From Syntrophobacter sp. SbD2 (GTDB taxonomy: Bacteria; Desulfobacterota; Binatia; UBA9968), in NCBI GenBank assembly GCA_945889495.1, contig CAMDBU010000011.1:1-63663 (forward strand): 63,663 nt of DNA, in the 5' to 3' direction. This document shows positions 1 to 8,679 of the stretch, piece after piece. Both the position numbers and the translations under genes were made by a program. How positions within the stretch are numbered: position 1 is the first letter of the stretch; the number at the start of each line of letters is the position of its first letter. The notes beneath the pieces are model-generated. The model was not told the origin of the DNA. It saw only the letters and a program-made list of their open reading frames with translations, and made no database searches.

Positions 1-147
1 CGACGCACACACTTGGCCTATACCGAACGCCAGCTAAGAAGCAGGGGTTCCGCTACGGTCCGATTTCTACCTTGGAGGCTGCTACCAACAAACCGACCTG
101 ACATTTTCGCCTTGCCGTTAACATGACAGATTGACGTTGCTACGACA
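1..147. repeat. left copy of a perfect 147-bp terminal inverted repeat
   Basis: These bases are the exact reverse complement of 63516-63662, with no mismatch over 147 bp. The inner edge ends in CA, and the same edge in the other copy begins TG, as many insertion-sequence tips do. Two frames reading toward the inner edge stay open from the window edge, to stops at 99-101 and 124-126, so the repeat may carry the 3' end of a transposase or other mobile gene; I cannot name the family. The simplest reading is two opposite copies of a dispersed element at which the contig ended. Confidence 0.9.
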
Positions 148-236
148 CAATGTGACTCCATCGTTCTTCCGTAAGACGAATCGGAACTCCGTTGACGGAA
201 ATAGCCGTATCCACGCTTTTCCCAATGGTTTGGCTG

Positions 237-1568
237 TTAGCTTGTTGTCGACCTTGTCTGTTGTTCCAGATCGATCTTATTGACGATCAACCCCGAGCTT
301 AGCTTGGGATAAAAGTAGGTCGACTTTTGCGGCATGGTTTCGTTGGCGGCGACGATCGCTTGGATCTCTTCTTTCTTGGTCGCGGCGAGGATGAACGCTG
401 CCTGATAATCTTCCTTTTCAAGCGCCTGCAAGACCAGCTCGTCGTCCTGCGAGTAGCGGATGGTTTGGCCGTTTACTTGCTGCTCGGGCGGCATGGCGAG
501 GATATGTTCGAGAATTAACAAGTGCAGCGTGCTGACGTCGAGTTCTCTCAACGGCGCGCTCAAGTCCTTGGCCAGGCGCTGCATGATCCGTTTGTTCTTT
601 AGCCGCAGGATCAAATAGCGCGGGTCGCGTTTGAAGCTGGCGCCGATGACCCGATGTTTTTTGGCGGCGTTCTTGAGCGCTTTCAAAAACGAACTCTTGC
701 CTTCCGGCGTCTTTGGGTGCTGCTCGACGTAAAAATAGGTTTGCAGCGCTTCCTCCAGCTCCAAAAACGGCTTGTGGGTGAAGCCGCGCACCAATCTATG
801 AGTCGGCAGGATGACCACGTTGTCGTCGTCGATGTTGGCGAAGTAGGTCAGGATGAAATTATACGGTTCATCACCCGTCGCTGGATCGCGCTCGCTACGC
901 AGCTGGTCGCGGTAACGCAGCGTCGCTTCGTAGCGGTGGTGGCCGTCGGCGATCAGCAGCGTCTGCTCGGCCATTTCCCGCTGGACTTTTTCGATCACCG
1001 CGGGGTCGGTGACGCGCCACAGTTTGACCGCGTCGCCGTTGTCCAGTTCGGTATCGATAAACGGCGTCATGCCCTCGACGGCGACGCTGAGAATGATGTG
1101 GACGGTCTGCTTGGGCTGGGAGTACAGAACAAAGATCGGGCTCAGCTGGGCGTTGCAGGCGAGCATGAGCTTCAGCCGGTCTTCCTTGGGCGCGGCGAGG
1201 GTTTTTTCGTGCGGCCGGATGGCGCCGGCGGAGAAATCTTGCAACTCGGTTAGGGCGAAGAAGCCCAAGCGAGTCTTCTGCTCGCCGGTTTTTAGTTTAA
1301 AGCGGTGCGACGAGAAGTAAATCGCCGGCGTTTCATCCCGTTCCAAAATTCCCTGGCTCTGCCATTCGGCCAACAACCGCGGCACGGCTTCGTAGGAGTC
1401 CGCTTCTTGACTCAAGTCGAGACGGACGAAGTTGTAGGCCGATTTCTTATAGAGCTTGTCCTGTTCGTCCTTGGAGATCACGTCGTAGGGCGGCGCAATC
1501 ACCTTGCTCAGGTCTTTGATTTTTTTTGGGCTGTAACAGAGCGCTCGGAACGGTGCGATGCGTATCAT
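237..1568 (-). CDS. DUF1015 family protein
   Basis: This 443-residue protein matches the DUF1015 family along its whole length. It has the N-terminal motif APPYDVIS near residue 26, a central IRPHEKT segment and the conserved ADGHHRYE motif near residue 208. Family members occur in deltaproteobacteria, Thermotogae and archaea, often near serine or one-carbon metabolism genes, and no reaction is firmly established. It is soluble, with no signal peptide or membrane segment. The ATG start gives MIRIAPF, the usual N terminus of the family. The FAH gene lies 24 bp upstream on the same strand, so the two are probably cotranscribed. Confidence 0.85.
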   Translation of the reverse strand: MIRIAPFRALCYSPKKIKDLSKVIAPPYDVISKDEQDKLYKKSAYNFVRLDLSQEADSYEAVPRLLAEWQSQGILERDETPAIYFSSHRFKLKTGEQKTRLGFFALTELQDFSAGAIRPHEKTLAAPKEDRLKLMLACNAQLSPIFVLYSQPKQTVHIILSVAVEGMTPFIDTELDNGDAVKLWRVTDPAVIEKVQREMAEQTLLIADGHHRYEATLRYRDQLRSERDPATGDEPYNFILTYFANIDDDNVVILPTHRLVRGFTHKPFLELEEALQTYFYVEQHPKTPEGKSSFLKALKNAAKKHRVIGASFKRDPRYLILRLKNKRIMQRLAKDLSAPLRELDVSTLHLLILEHILAMPPEQQVNGQTIRYSQDDELVLQALEKEDYQAAFILAATKKEEIQAIVAANETMPQKSTYFYPKLSSGLIVNKIDLEQQTRSTTS

Positions 1569-1592
1569 TATGGTCGTGAACTCGCTGGTTAA

Positions 1593-2465
1593 CTAACTTT
1601 CCTTGGCGACGCCTTGGTTCATGGCGCCGATGCCTTCGATCTCGGATTTTAGCACGTCGCCGGGTTTCAGCTTGGCCTGGAACTCGGGGGAATCGGGATT
1701 ACCGGTGGTGAGCAGGTCGCCGGGGTAGAGGGTCGTCACCGAAGATAGGAAGCTAAGCTGCGTCGGAATGTCGTTGATCATGGCATCGGTCTTGGCCGAC
1801 TGCGCCAGCTCACCGTTGATCCACAGCTTCATCCAAAGGTTATGCGGATCGGCGATCTCGTCTGCGGTGGCGATCCAAGGTCCGATGGGGGCGAAGGTTT
1901 CAAAGCCTTTGCGCACGCTGCGGGTACCACCCATGTTTTTGCTCTTGCCGAAGCCGCGCGCGGTGACGTCTTGCATGATGGTGTAGCCGAACACCGCGCT
2001 CATGGCATTGTCTTTGGTCAGGTGGCGGGATCGCTTGCCGATGACGACGCAGAGTTCGAGCTCGGGAAAGATCGACTCGGCGTTTTTCGGGATGACGATG
2101 TTGTCTTCCGGACCGCAGATGGCGGAAGACGGCTTCAGGAAAATATTTTCCAGCAATTCATCCGGCGACACGGTGGAGGCGCTGCCGCGGCCGACAGCGG
2201 CGTCTAGGCCGCCCGTGCCGCGTTTGTAATTTCCCGCCGCGGCGTAAATTTTCGATGGCCGCTCCACCGGCGGTTTGAGCTCTTTGGCGTCGAGCTTGAT
2301 ACCGCCGCCTTTGGCCGCCAGATCAGCGAGCTTACCTTTGATGTCCTGGTAGCGCTCGATCAGGTCGATCATGGTCGAGCCGCTGGGCAAGAGCCCGCCG
2401 ATCGGGATCAGTAAGTCGTTCTGGACGATGGCGAGGCCATGGGATTTGGTGGTGGCGAGTTTCAT
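1593..2465 (-). CDS. fumarylacetoacetate hydrolase family protein
   Basis: This is a 290-residue FAH-fold enzyme. The C-terminal catalytic domain (about residues 85-285) shows the metal-binding pattern ELELCVVIGK followed by GYTIMQDVTARGF, which supplies the acidic ligands of the divalent metal site. Such enzymes hydrolyse or decarboxylate beta-diketo acids, as in meta-cleavage or homoprotocatechuate catabolism. The substrate cannot be read from sequence. A purine-rich GGAAGCCCCG precedes the ATG. It lies just upstream of the DUF1015 gene on the same strand. A second FAH protein (49534-50478) is clearly divergent, so this is not a recent duplicate. Confidence 0.88.
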   Translation of the reverse strand: MKLATTKSHGLAIVQNDLLIPIGGLLPSGSTMIDLIERYQDIKGKLADLAAKGGGIKLDAKELKPPVERPSKIYAAAGNYKRGTGGLDAAVGRGSASTVSPDELLENIFLKPSSAICGPEDNIVIPKNAESIFPELELCVVIGKRSRHLTKDNAMSAVFGYTIMQDVTARGFGKSKNMGGTRSVRKGFETFAPIGPWIATADEIADPHNLWMKLWINGELAQSAKTDAMINDIPTQLSFLSSVTTLYPGDLLTTGNPDSPEFQAKLKPGDVLKSEIEGIGAMNQGVAKES

Positions 2466-2554
2466 CGGGGCTTCCTTTCACTTCAGCCATTTTAAATATC
2501 TGGTAGCGGCGATTTTGACAAGCTGGCGGGGCTAAAAGCATTGAATGCGGAAGT

Positions 2555-2640
2555 CGGAGTATCTCCCGCAAAGACGCAAAGGCGCAAAGTTCGGAGTGGA
2601 AGGATGGCGAGATTTATCGCGGCGCTCGAAATGACAGATG
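2555..2640. repeat. dispersed intergenic repeat (Cys/Gly-poor word type, copy 1)
   Basis: The stretch begins CGGAGTATCTCCCGCAAAG, continues with AAGACGCAAAGGCGCAAAG and ends with a GAGATTTATC...TCGAAATGACA half-palindrome. The first part is nearly identical to the outer arm of the nested element at 44564-44720, and the second part belongs to the same family as the inner arm there. It occupies most of the 235-bp gap between the FAH gene and prmA. No coding potential is seen. Confidence 0.7.
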
Positions 2641-2700
2641 ATCCGCGCTGAAAGCGCGATTTTCAATTGCTCCATCGCTATCGCTGTGGCATAAAAAACC

Positions 2701-3567
2701 GTGATCGAATCTTGGTTGCATCTGACGGTTCACACCAGCGCGGCTTGTCTCGACGCGGTGGCCAACTTCTTGATGGAGTGCGGCTCGGCGGGCGTGGTCT
2801 TCAAGCGCCGGGCGGTGGAGGCGTACTTTCCCAACGACCGCGACGCGCCGGCGTTAAAGCGGGTGATTCACGGTTTCGTCGTCAATGTTGTCAAGCTGCA
2901 GGGACGTCGCAGCAAACCGCGCTTGTCTTGGCGCGTCGCCCGACCGGAGAATTGGCAAAACGGTTGGAAGCGCTTCATCCGGCCGAGCCGGGTCGGCAAG
3001 CAGTTCTGGGTGACGCCGCCGTGGTTAACCGCGCCCAAATTTCGCACCCGCCAGGTGATCACCATCGAGCCCGGCATGGCCTTTGGCACCGGCACCCACG
3101 CGACCACGCGCGGCTGTTTGGAATTTATCGAACAGGCGGCGGCGTTGTTGCCGGCGGCGAAGTTTACCGCGCTGGACATCGGCACCGGCTCGGCGATCCT
3201 GGCCATCGCCCTGGCCAAGTTGGGCGCCAAACGGGTGTGGGCCGTCGACAACGATCCGGTGGCGATCGAGGTCGCGCGGGATAATTTGCTAATTAACGGC
3301 GTCGCCGACCAAGTGGCACTATCAGGCGCGCCGCTCAGCCGGCTTAAAAAAAACTTTCCACTGGTGGTCGGCAATCTCACCGCCGAGACCATCGTCGAAC
3401 TCGCCAGCGCCATCGAACCGCGAGTGGCGCCGGACGGTTATTTGATACTCTCCGGGATTCTTTACGACAAGGCGGCGTTAGTGCTGCGCAGTTTCGCGCC
3501 GCGCTTTCAGGTGGTCAAACGCAAACGCGCCCGCGAGTGGGTGACTTTGCTGTTGCAGCGGCGGTAG
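2701..3567 (+). CDS. prmA: ribosomal protein L11 methyltransferase
   Basis: PrmA uses S-adenosylmethionine to methylate ribosomal protein L11. The 288-residue product has an N-terminal substrate-recognition domain (about 1-100) and a C-terminal Rossmann methyltransferase domain. The family signature GMAFGTGTHATT lies near residue 125, followed by the SAM-binding LDIGTGSAILAIA and the acidic loop AVDNDPVA. Length is normal for the family. The start is a GTG, because no upstream in-frame ATG fits the family N terminus. rsmE follows after 5 bp, so the two rRNA/ribosome-modifying genes form an operon. Confidence 0.93.
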   Translation: MIESWLHLTVHTSAACLDAVANFLMECGSAGVVFKRRAVEAYFPNDRDAPALKRVIHGFVVNVVKLQGRRSKPRLSWRVARPENWQNGWKRFIRPSRVGKQFWVTPPWLTAPKFRTRQVITIEPGMAFGTGTHATTRGCLEFIEQAAALLPAAKFTALDIGTGSAILAIALAKLGAKRVWAVDNDPVAIEVARDNLLINGVADQVALSGAPLSRLKKNFPLVVGNLTAETIVELASAIEPRVAPDGYLILSGILYDKAALVLRSFAPRFQVVKRKRAREWVTLLLQRR

Positions 3568-3572
3568 CACCG

Positions 3573-4313
3573 ATGGCGCGATTCTTCGTCAAGCGAGAAG
3601 CGATTCAAGCCGGCCGCGCCACCATCGTCGGCCAGGAGTTGGAGCATTTGCGCCGGGTGCTGCGCTTGTCCGTCGGCGACGCGGTGATTTTGTTCGATGA
3701 TAGCGGCTTTGAACATGAGGCGGTGATAATCCACCTGCAGGCCGACCGCGGCGAGCTGGAAGTTAGCCGTTCTTACCAAGCCGGTCGCGAATCGCCGCTA
3801 GCGCTAACCCTGGCGCTGGCACTGACCAAAGGCGAGAAAATGGATTTTGTTATCGAGAAGGCCAGCGAACTCGGCGTCCAGCGGATCCAACCGTTCACGT
3901 CGAGCTTTACCGTGCCCAAGTTGGACGGCAAGAAAATCTTGAGCCGCACCGAGCGCTGGCAAAAGATCGCGCTCAGCGCGGCGAAACAGTCCGGCCGCAC
4001 CCAGGTGCCGGAGATTTTGCCACTGTGCGATTTCGCCCAGATGGTTGCCGGCGCCGGCGCGGAAAAGCTCAAGCTGCTGTTCTGGGAGAAAGAGACCGCG
4101 CGCACGTTGCGCCAGGTGCATGCCGATAGCAGCAGCGCCAACGCGATTCTTGTCGTGGTTGGCGCCGAGGGTGGACTGAGCGATGGGGAAGCGCAGTTGG
4201 CCATGGAGCGGGGATTTTACACCGTTCACCTCGGCAAGCGGATCCTACGCGCTGAAACCGCGGCCGTCGCGGCGTTAGCGTTGGTGCAATATCTTTGGGG
4301 TGATTTGAGCTAA
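3573..4313 (+). CDS. rsmE: 16S rRNA (uracil(1498)-N(3))-methyltransferase
   Basis: RsmE methylates N3 of U1498 in 16S rRNA. The ATG at 3573 gives MARFFVKREAI, the usual start of the family, and 246 residues in all. The N-terminal PUA-like domain contains GQELEHLRRVLRL, and the C-terminal SPOUT domain carries VGAEGGLSDGE and LGKRILRAETAA, which form the knotted SAM site. The open frame extends upstream to 3537 inside prmA, but that start would add residues foreign to the family. The 5-bp gap to prmA indicates cotranscription. Confidence 0.94.
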   Translation: MARFFVKREAIQAGRATIVGQELEHLRRVLRLSVGDAVILFDDSGFEHEAVIIHLQADRGELEVSRSYQAGRESPLALTLALALTKGEKMDFVIEKASELGVQRIQPFTSSFTVPKLDGKKILSRTERWQKIALSAAKQSGRTQVPEILPLCDFAQMVAGAGAEKLKLLFWEKETARTLRQVHADSSSANAILVVVGAEGGLSDGEAQLAMERGFYTVHLGKRILRAETAAVAALALVQYLWGDLS

Positions 4314-4360
4314 TTAGACTTGCCTTGGTGGCGCGCAACTTTTAGCATGCGGTAAACAAA

Positions 4361-5077
4361 ATGTTCGCTGAACAAATTTTGAAATGCCAGAACTGTGAGA
4401 CCCCGGTCGTCGCCTCCGATGAGATCTGCGGCAAGTGCGGCGCCAAGCTGCTGCACCGCCGGGTGCTTTTTGGTGTGGCCAAGGCGGAAAATTTCGCGCT
4501 CATGGCCCAGGACAACAAGCCTGACGTCGACAGCGAAGCGGAGGTCACGGGCGCAGAAGCAAACGAGCCGCAGTTTCCCAGTCGCGCCGCGTTGGCCGCT
4601 ATCAGTGCGCCGCTTGCCGCGCCGGTGGAGCCGGTGGCGGAAGTCCGCTGGGGCGGTTTTTTTCGCCGTGCCAATGCCTTGTCCATCGACCTGTTCGTGA
4701 TCTCTTTGCTATCGACAATCATGGGTGTTATGGCCTACGTCGGTTACAAAGTCGGTCTCGGCGCCCATGGTTTGGTCATCGGCGGCGACAACACATCGGC
4801 GCTATTCGCCATCCTCACCCTCGGTTGGATCGGCTTGAGCGCCGCTTATTTCATCGTGCTCCATGGATCGGGCGGCCAGACCATCGGCAAAAAGATTTTG
4901 GGCCTGCGCGTGGTCGACGCCGATCGTAAACCGCCGAGCCTGCGCCAAGCGGCGCTCCGTTGGTTCGCGGTTGTCGGTTTCGCGCCGGTTGGTTTGGGTT
5001 TTCTCTGGGTCATCTGGCAGGCGGAAAAACGCGGCTGGCATGACATCGTCGCGCATACCTGGGTGGTGCGCGAATAA
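4361..5077 (+). CDS. RDD family membrane protein with N-terminal zinc ribbon
   Basis: The first 30 residues carry a zinc ribbon with Cys at about 9, 12, 23 and 26. A proline/alanine-rich linker follows (about 50-90), then an RDD domain opening with RRANALSIDLFVISLL. Three hydrophobic helices are visible near residues 105-130, 147-167 and 200-215. The GGQTIGKKILGLRVV stretch and the final WHDIVAHTWV are typical of RDD proteins. Function of the family is poorly defined; some members are ion antiporters. It sits between rsmE and gshB, 15 bp from gshB, and is probably part of that transcript. Confidence 0.85.
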   Translation: MFAEQILKCQNCETPVVASDEICGKCGAKLLHRRVLFGVAKAENFALMAQDNKPDVDSEAEVTGAEANEPQFPSRAALAAISAPLAAPVEPVAEVRWGGFFRRANALSIDLFVISLLSTIMGVMAYVGYKVGLGAHGLVIGGDNTSALFAILTLGWIGLSAAYFIVLHGSGGQTIGKKILGLRVVDADRKPPSLRQAALRWFAVVGFAPVGLGFLWVIWQAEKRGWHDIVAHTWVVRE

Positions 5078-5092
5078 AAAATTTAGGATGCT

Positions 5093-6067
5093 ATGGTCAT
5101 GAGTAAACTGCGCATCGGGGTCGTCATGGACCCGGTCGAATCGATCAACATCGACAAGGACACGACTTTTGTGCTCATGCTCGAAGCGCAGCGGCGCGGC
5201 CATGAGCTTTATTTCATGGAAGTCGATGACCTGTTCGTCCGCGCCGGCGCCACCCATGGCCGCTACCGCCGCCTGGAACTGGCGCGGGCCACGCCGCATT
5301 CCAAGCTTGGCGAGTCGGCCACTGGCGCCTTGGCCGACTTCGACACGGTCTGGATGCGCAAGGACCCGCCCTTCGACATGAAGTTTTTCTTCGCGACGCA
5401 TTTGCTGAGCTTGATCGACCAAAGCAAATGCTTCGTCATGAACAATCCCAAGGGGCTGCGCGAGGCCAATGAAAAATTATACGCCATGCGCTTCCCCGAG
5501 CAGATCCCGCAGACGCTGGTGACCAGCAACATGGAGCGCTTGCGCGGCTTCATGGATGAGTTGGGCGGCGAGTTGATCGTCAAGCCGCTCGACGGCTGCG
5601 GCGGCAGTGGGGTGTTTTATCTCAACAGCCAGGACCGCAACACCAACTCGATTCTCGAAGCCGCCACCGATAACGGCCGGCGACTGGTGATGGGCCAACG
5701 CTACTTGCCGGAAATCCGCCAGGGCGACAAGCGGATTATCGTTCTCAACGGCGAGCCGCTGGGCGCGGTCTTGCGCGTGCCGCTGGAGTCCGAGACCCGC
5801 GGCAACATCCATGTCGGCGGCCAGTGCGTCAAGACCGCGGTGACCGCGCGCGATCAAGAGATCTGCGCCGCCTTGGCGCCGCTCCTGCGCGCCGATGGAC
5901 TTTACTTCGTCGGCCTCGACGTCATCGGCAGTTTTCTTACCGAGGTCAACGTCACCAGCCCCACCGGTATTCAAGAGATCAATGCGCTCAACGGCGTGCG
6001 GCTCGAAAGCCAGGTGATCGATTTCGTCGAAAGCCAAGTCGAAAAGCTCGGCGGCGCGGCGCGCTGA
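5093..6067 (+). CDS. gshB: glutathione synthetase
   Basis: GshB joins gamma-glutamylcysteine and glycine using ATP. The 324-residue protein has the normal length and layout. The N-terminal domain starts KLRIGVVMDPVESINIDKDT, with WMRKDPPFDMKF near 85, and the ATP-grasp core contains LIVKPLDGCGGSGVF near residue 165, PEIRQGDKRIIVLNGEP and the metal-binding end FLTEVNVTSPTGIQEI. An AGGA lies about 8 bases before the first ATG; the alternative ATG two codons later would lose only two residues. gshA is not in the window. Confidence 0.95.
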   Translation: MVMSKLRIGVVMDPVESINIDKDTTFVLMLEAQRRGHELYFMEVDDLFVRAGATHGRYRRLELARATPHSKLGESATGALADFDTVWMRKDPPFDMKFFFATHLLSLIDQSKCFVMNNPKGLREANEKLYAMRFPEQIPQTLVTSNMERLRGFMDELGGELIVKPLDGCGGSGVFYLNSQDRNTNSILEAATDNGRRLVMGQRYLPEIRQGDKRIIVLNGEPLGAVLRVPLESETRGNIHVGGQCVKTAVTARDQEICAALAPLLRADGLYFVGLDVIGSFLTEVNVTSPTGIQEINALNGVRLESQVIDFVESQVEKLGGAAR

Positions 6068-6168
6068 TCCTGGCGCGCAACCAAACCGGTTATACAAATT
6101 TATCGCTAGTCTGAGCGCGTCCGCCGCACTTCTCCTTGGGGAATTTTCTCGATGGGTGGGAGAGCAAC

Positions 6169-7017
6169 ATGAATAATAAGTTATCGGCGGCGCAGGATGA
6201 CCCGCTGGTGCCGCAACCGATCCCAGAACAGGTCGCGGCGCGCGAAGGCATGGCCAAGCTCGGCGACTTTTCGGTTGGCTATTGGGATACCGGCGGCACT
6301 GGCGAGCCGCTGGTGCTACTCCATCCAGCGTCGGGCAGCGCGCTGGTTTGGTTGTATCAGCAGCCAGTGTTCGCGAAGGCTGGCTACCGGGTGATCGCCC
6401 ATTCGCGGCGCAACTATTACAACTCGGACTCGGCGCCGGCGGACAATCCCGGCAGCGGCTCAGCCGACCTGCAACGATTGGTCGACTATTTGAAGCTCGA
6501 TAAGTTCCACCTGCTCGGCTCGGCGGCGGGCGGCAGTGTCGCGGCGGACTACGCTTTGTCCTATCCGGAGCGGTTGTTGAGCTTGACGATTTCCAGCAAC
6601 AACCTGGCGGCGGCGCAAGGCTATATCGCGGAAGCCGCCGCCAGCATTAAACTCGCCGAGTGGGACGAGCTGCCGCGCTGGTTTCGCGAGATCGGTCCAT
6701 CCTACCGCGCGGCCAATCCCGCCGGCGTCGCTAAATGGGACGAACTCAATCGCATCTCGGAGACCGGCCGCGGCGCGCGGCAGAAATTTGTTAATGTGGT
6801 CACGCCGGCAAAGTTGGCATCGCTGCGCGTGCCGACGCTGCTGATCACCGGGGCGGCGGATATGTTTACGCCGCCGTCGATCATGCGGCTGATCGCGCGC
6901 CACATTCCTAATGCTGAGATGATCGTCGTGCCGGAGTGCGGCCATTCGCCCTATTGGGAAGAGCCCGAGCTGTTTAACCGCGTCGTGCTCGATTTCCTCG
7001 GCCGAAATTCGAAATAG
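6169..7017 (+). CDS. alpha/beta hydrolase with degenerate nucleophile elbow
   Basis: This 282-residue protein has an alpha/beta-hydrolase fold: the oxyanion strand LVLLHPASGSA, the elbow LLGSAAGGSVA near residue 118, a lid region, the acid loop LLITGAADMFTPP and the histidine loop VPECGHSPYWEEP. The elbow aligns to Gly-X-Nuc-X-Gly with Ala where the Ser, Asp or Cys nucleophile should be. The Asp and His remain. The ATG at 6169 is chosen because GGGAG lies 6-10 bases before it; a TTG at 6136 is possible but unlikely. The next gene is an SBP 36 bp downstream, so a shared transcript is likely. Substrate unknown. Confidence 0.85.
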   Translation: MNNKLSAAQDDPLVPQPIPEQVAAREGMAKLGDFSVGYWDTGGTGEPLVLLHPASGSALVWLYQQPVFAKAGYRVIAHSRRNYYNSDSAPADNPGSGSADLQRLVDYLKLDKFHLLGSAAGGSVAADYALSYPERLLSLTISSNNLAAAQGYIAEAAASIKLAEWDELPRWFREIGPSYRAANPAGVAKWDELNRISETGRGARQKFVNVVTPAKLASLRVPTLLITGAADMFTPPSIMRLIARHIPNAEMIVVPECGHSPYWEEPELFNRVVLDFLGRNSK

Positions 7018-7053
7018 ACCGTTAAAATTACGGTGGTTCCACGGGAGATGGTT

Positions 7054-8127
7054 GTGAACAAGGCGCTAGCGACGTTCCTGACGGGATTTGCGATTTTCAC
7101 ATCTCCGTTGACAACGACCCCAATAGCGGCTCAAGAGACTTCCGGACAAATTCTCACCCGACTGGGAAAATTATCGGCCGAGAGCCGGCAAAAAATTCTC
7201 GTCGAGCGCGCCCGGAGCGAGAAGGAGGTGACCTTTTACAGCTCGCTGCAGGCGGTGGATGCCGATGGCTACGTCAAGGCGTTTAACAAGCGCTACCCGT
7301 TCATCAAGGTCAACGTTTTTCGCATCTCGGGACAGAAGCAGGTGTTGATGATCCAGTCGGAGTTCAACGCCGGCAAGCATGGCTTCGACATCACCAACGC
7401 CTCGGCGGCGCAGGCGTTCGGGATCAAAAAAACCGGCGCCTTGGATCCCTACCAGAGTCCGGAGCGGCAGTCTTTTGCGGCCGCGCACAAAGATAAAGAA
7501 GGCTACTTCACGCCGACCTACATCGTCCCGGTGGTGCTGGGCTACAACACCAACATGGTCAAGCGCGGTGAGGTGCCCAAGCGCTATGAAGATCTGCTCG
7601 AGCCCAAATGGAAAGCCAATATGATTTTGGACGTCGAGGAGTTTCCCTGGTTCGCCGTGCTGCTCAAACATTACGGCCGGGAGAAAGGTTTGGACTACAT
7701 GAAGCGGCTGGCGCGCCAGGAGATTCTCATGGGCCGGGGCCGCACCACCCAGGCGCAACTGATCAGCGCCGGCGAGCGCGCCATCGGCATCGCGCTCAAC
7801 AGTTCGTCAGTGCTGGAGTTCAAAAACCGCGGCGCGCCGCTCGACTGGACGGTGCTCGATCCCTACTACGCCAAACCTAACATGCTCATGCTGGCGCGCC
7901 ACGCGCCCCATCCCCACGCCGCCGCGCTGTTGATCGACTGGACGCTGTCGGAGGAAGGCCAGTCGCTATTGGCGAGCCTGGGTTACGTGGTGGCGCGCCG
8001 GGGCGTCAAGCAAAGCGTTCCGGCGCTATTGGAAAAGGACAGCTTTCTTGCCGATCCCGACTTCATCGGTCCGATCCTCGAAGAGACCGGCAAAGATTTT
8101 CGCAATGTATTTACCGGCGGGCGGTGA
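7054..8127 (+). CDS. extracellular solute-binding protein, Fe(III)/AfuA-like family
   Basis: This periplasmic protein resembles the ferric-iron/putrescine/thiamine class of binding proteins, with KEVTFYSSLQAVDADGYVKAF near residue 50, a central ALDPYQSPE loop and C-terminal APHPHAAALLIDW. A signal peptide precedes IAAQE near residue 28. GGGAG lies 6 bases before the GTG at 7054; an ATG at 7048 touches that site directly and is less plausible. There is no permease or ATPase gene nearby. It follows the alpha/beta hydrolase on the same strand. A related protein is encoded at 41531-42628. The ligand is unknown and need not be iron. Confidence 0.85.
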   Translation: MNKALATFLTGFAIFTSPLTTTPIAAQETSGQILTRLGKLSAESRQKILVERARSEKEVTFYSSLQAVDADGYVKAFNKRYPFIKVNVFRISGQKQVLMIQSEFNAGKHGFDITNASAAQAFGIKKTGALDPYQSPERQSFAAAHKDKEGYFTPTYIVPVVLGYNTNMVKRGEVPKRYEDLLEPKWKANMILDVEEFPWFAVLLKHYGREKGLDYMKRLARQEILMGRGRTTQAQLISAGERAIGIALNSSSVLEFKNRGAPLDWTVLDPYYAKPNMLMLARHAPHPHAAALLIDWTLSEEGQSLLASLGYVVARRGVKQSVPALLEKDSFLADPDFIGPILEETGKDFRNVFTGGR

Positions 8128-8148
8128 ACTCGCGTATCACCGCGCCAT

Positions 8149-8679
8149 TCACACCAAACCCAGCACACCGGCCATGGCGCCGGCGGCGAGCAGCCAGAGC
8201 GGATTCCACGATGTGCGCATGACCACTGCCAGTGTAATCAGTGTCAGCAGGTAGGCGCGCCAGTTGTGATTGACCGCGCGCATCAGGATCGTCGAGCTGG
8301 CGCACATCAAACCCATGGTGATCGGTATCAGGGCGCGATTGAAGAGCCGGCCGATGGCGCCGTTGGGATAGCGTTGGTTCAGGTGGCTGACCAGCAGTGA
8401 CAGGGTGGTCGCTGGGATCAACACCGGAATCGTCATCGTCAACGCACCGGCCCAGCCGGCTAGATGCCAACCCATCAATGTGACGTACATGAAGTTGGGG
8501 CCCGGTGCGGCTTGCGCCAAAGTGTAGAGCTCGGCGAAATCGGTGCTGGTCATGAGCTGATTGGCTTCGACCAGATAGCGGTGAAATTCCGGCAGCACCG
8601 TCGACGGTCCGCCGATGGCGACGAACCACAGTGCCAGCGAATGGAGAAACAGCGCGGTCAGGTCAACGCGGTGCATCAC
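8149..8679 (-). CDS. chrA: ChrA-type chromate transporter, second half-protein
   Basis: The 176-residue product is a single CHR domain, as found in short-chain ChrA transporters that work as pairs. It shows the family pattern GGPSTVLPEFHR near residue 23 and AQAAPGPNFMYVTLMGW near 55, and about five hydrophobic helices. Its ATG overlaps the stop of the upstream half-gene by 4 bp (ATGA), which indicates translational coupling and a heterodimer. ChrA exports chromate, but short-chain pairs can move other anions, so the substrate is an assumption. It ends 22 bp from the convergent SBP gene. Confidence 0.85.
   Translation of the reverse strand: MMHRVDLTALFLHSLALWFVAIGGPSTVLPEFHRYLVEANQLMTSTDFAELYTLAQAAPGPNFMYVTLMGWHLAGWAGALTMTIPVLIPATTLSLLVSHLNQRYPNGAIGRLFNRALIPITMGLMCASSTILMRAVNHNWRAYLLTLITLAVVMRTSWNPLWLLAAGAMAGVLGLV

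Noticed and set aside
327-1592. Several plus-strand open frames inside the DUF1015 gene
   Set aside because: They are antisense shadows of the 237-1568 gene; none resembles a protein family and composition follows the codon structure of the real gene.
4802-5422. 206-codon minus-strand frame across the RDD and gshB genes
   Set aside because: It overlaps two well supported genes on the other strand and spans their boundary; sequence looks like reverse reading of GC-rich codons.
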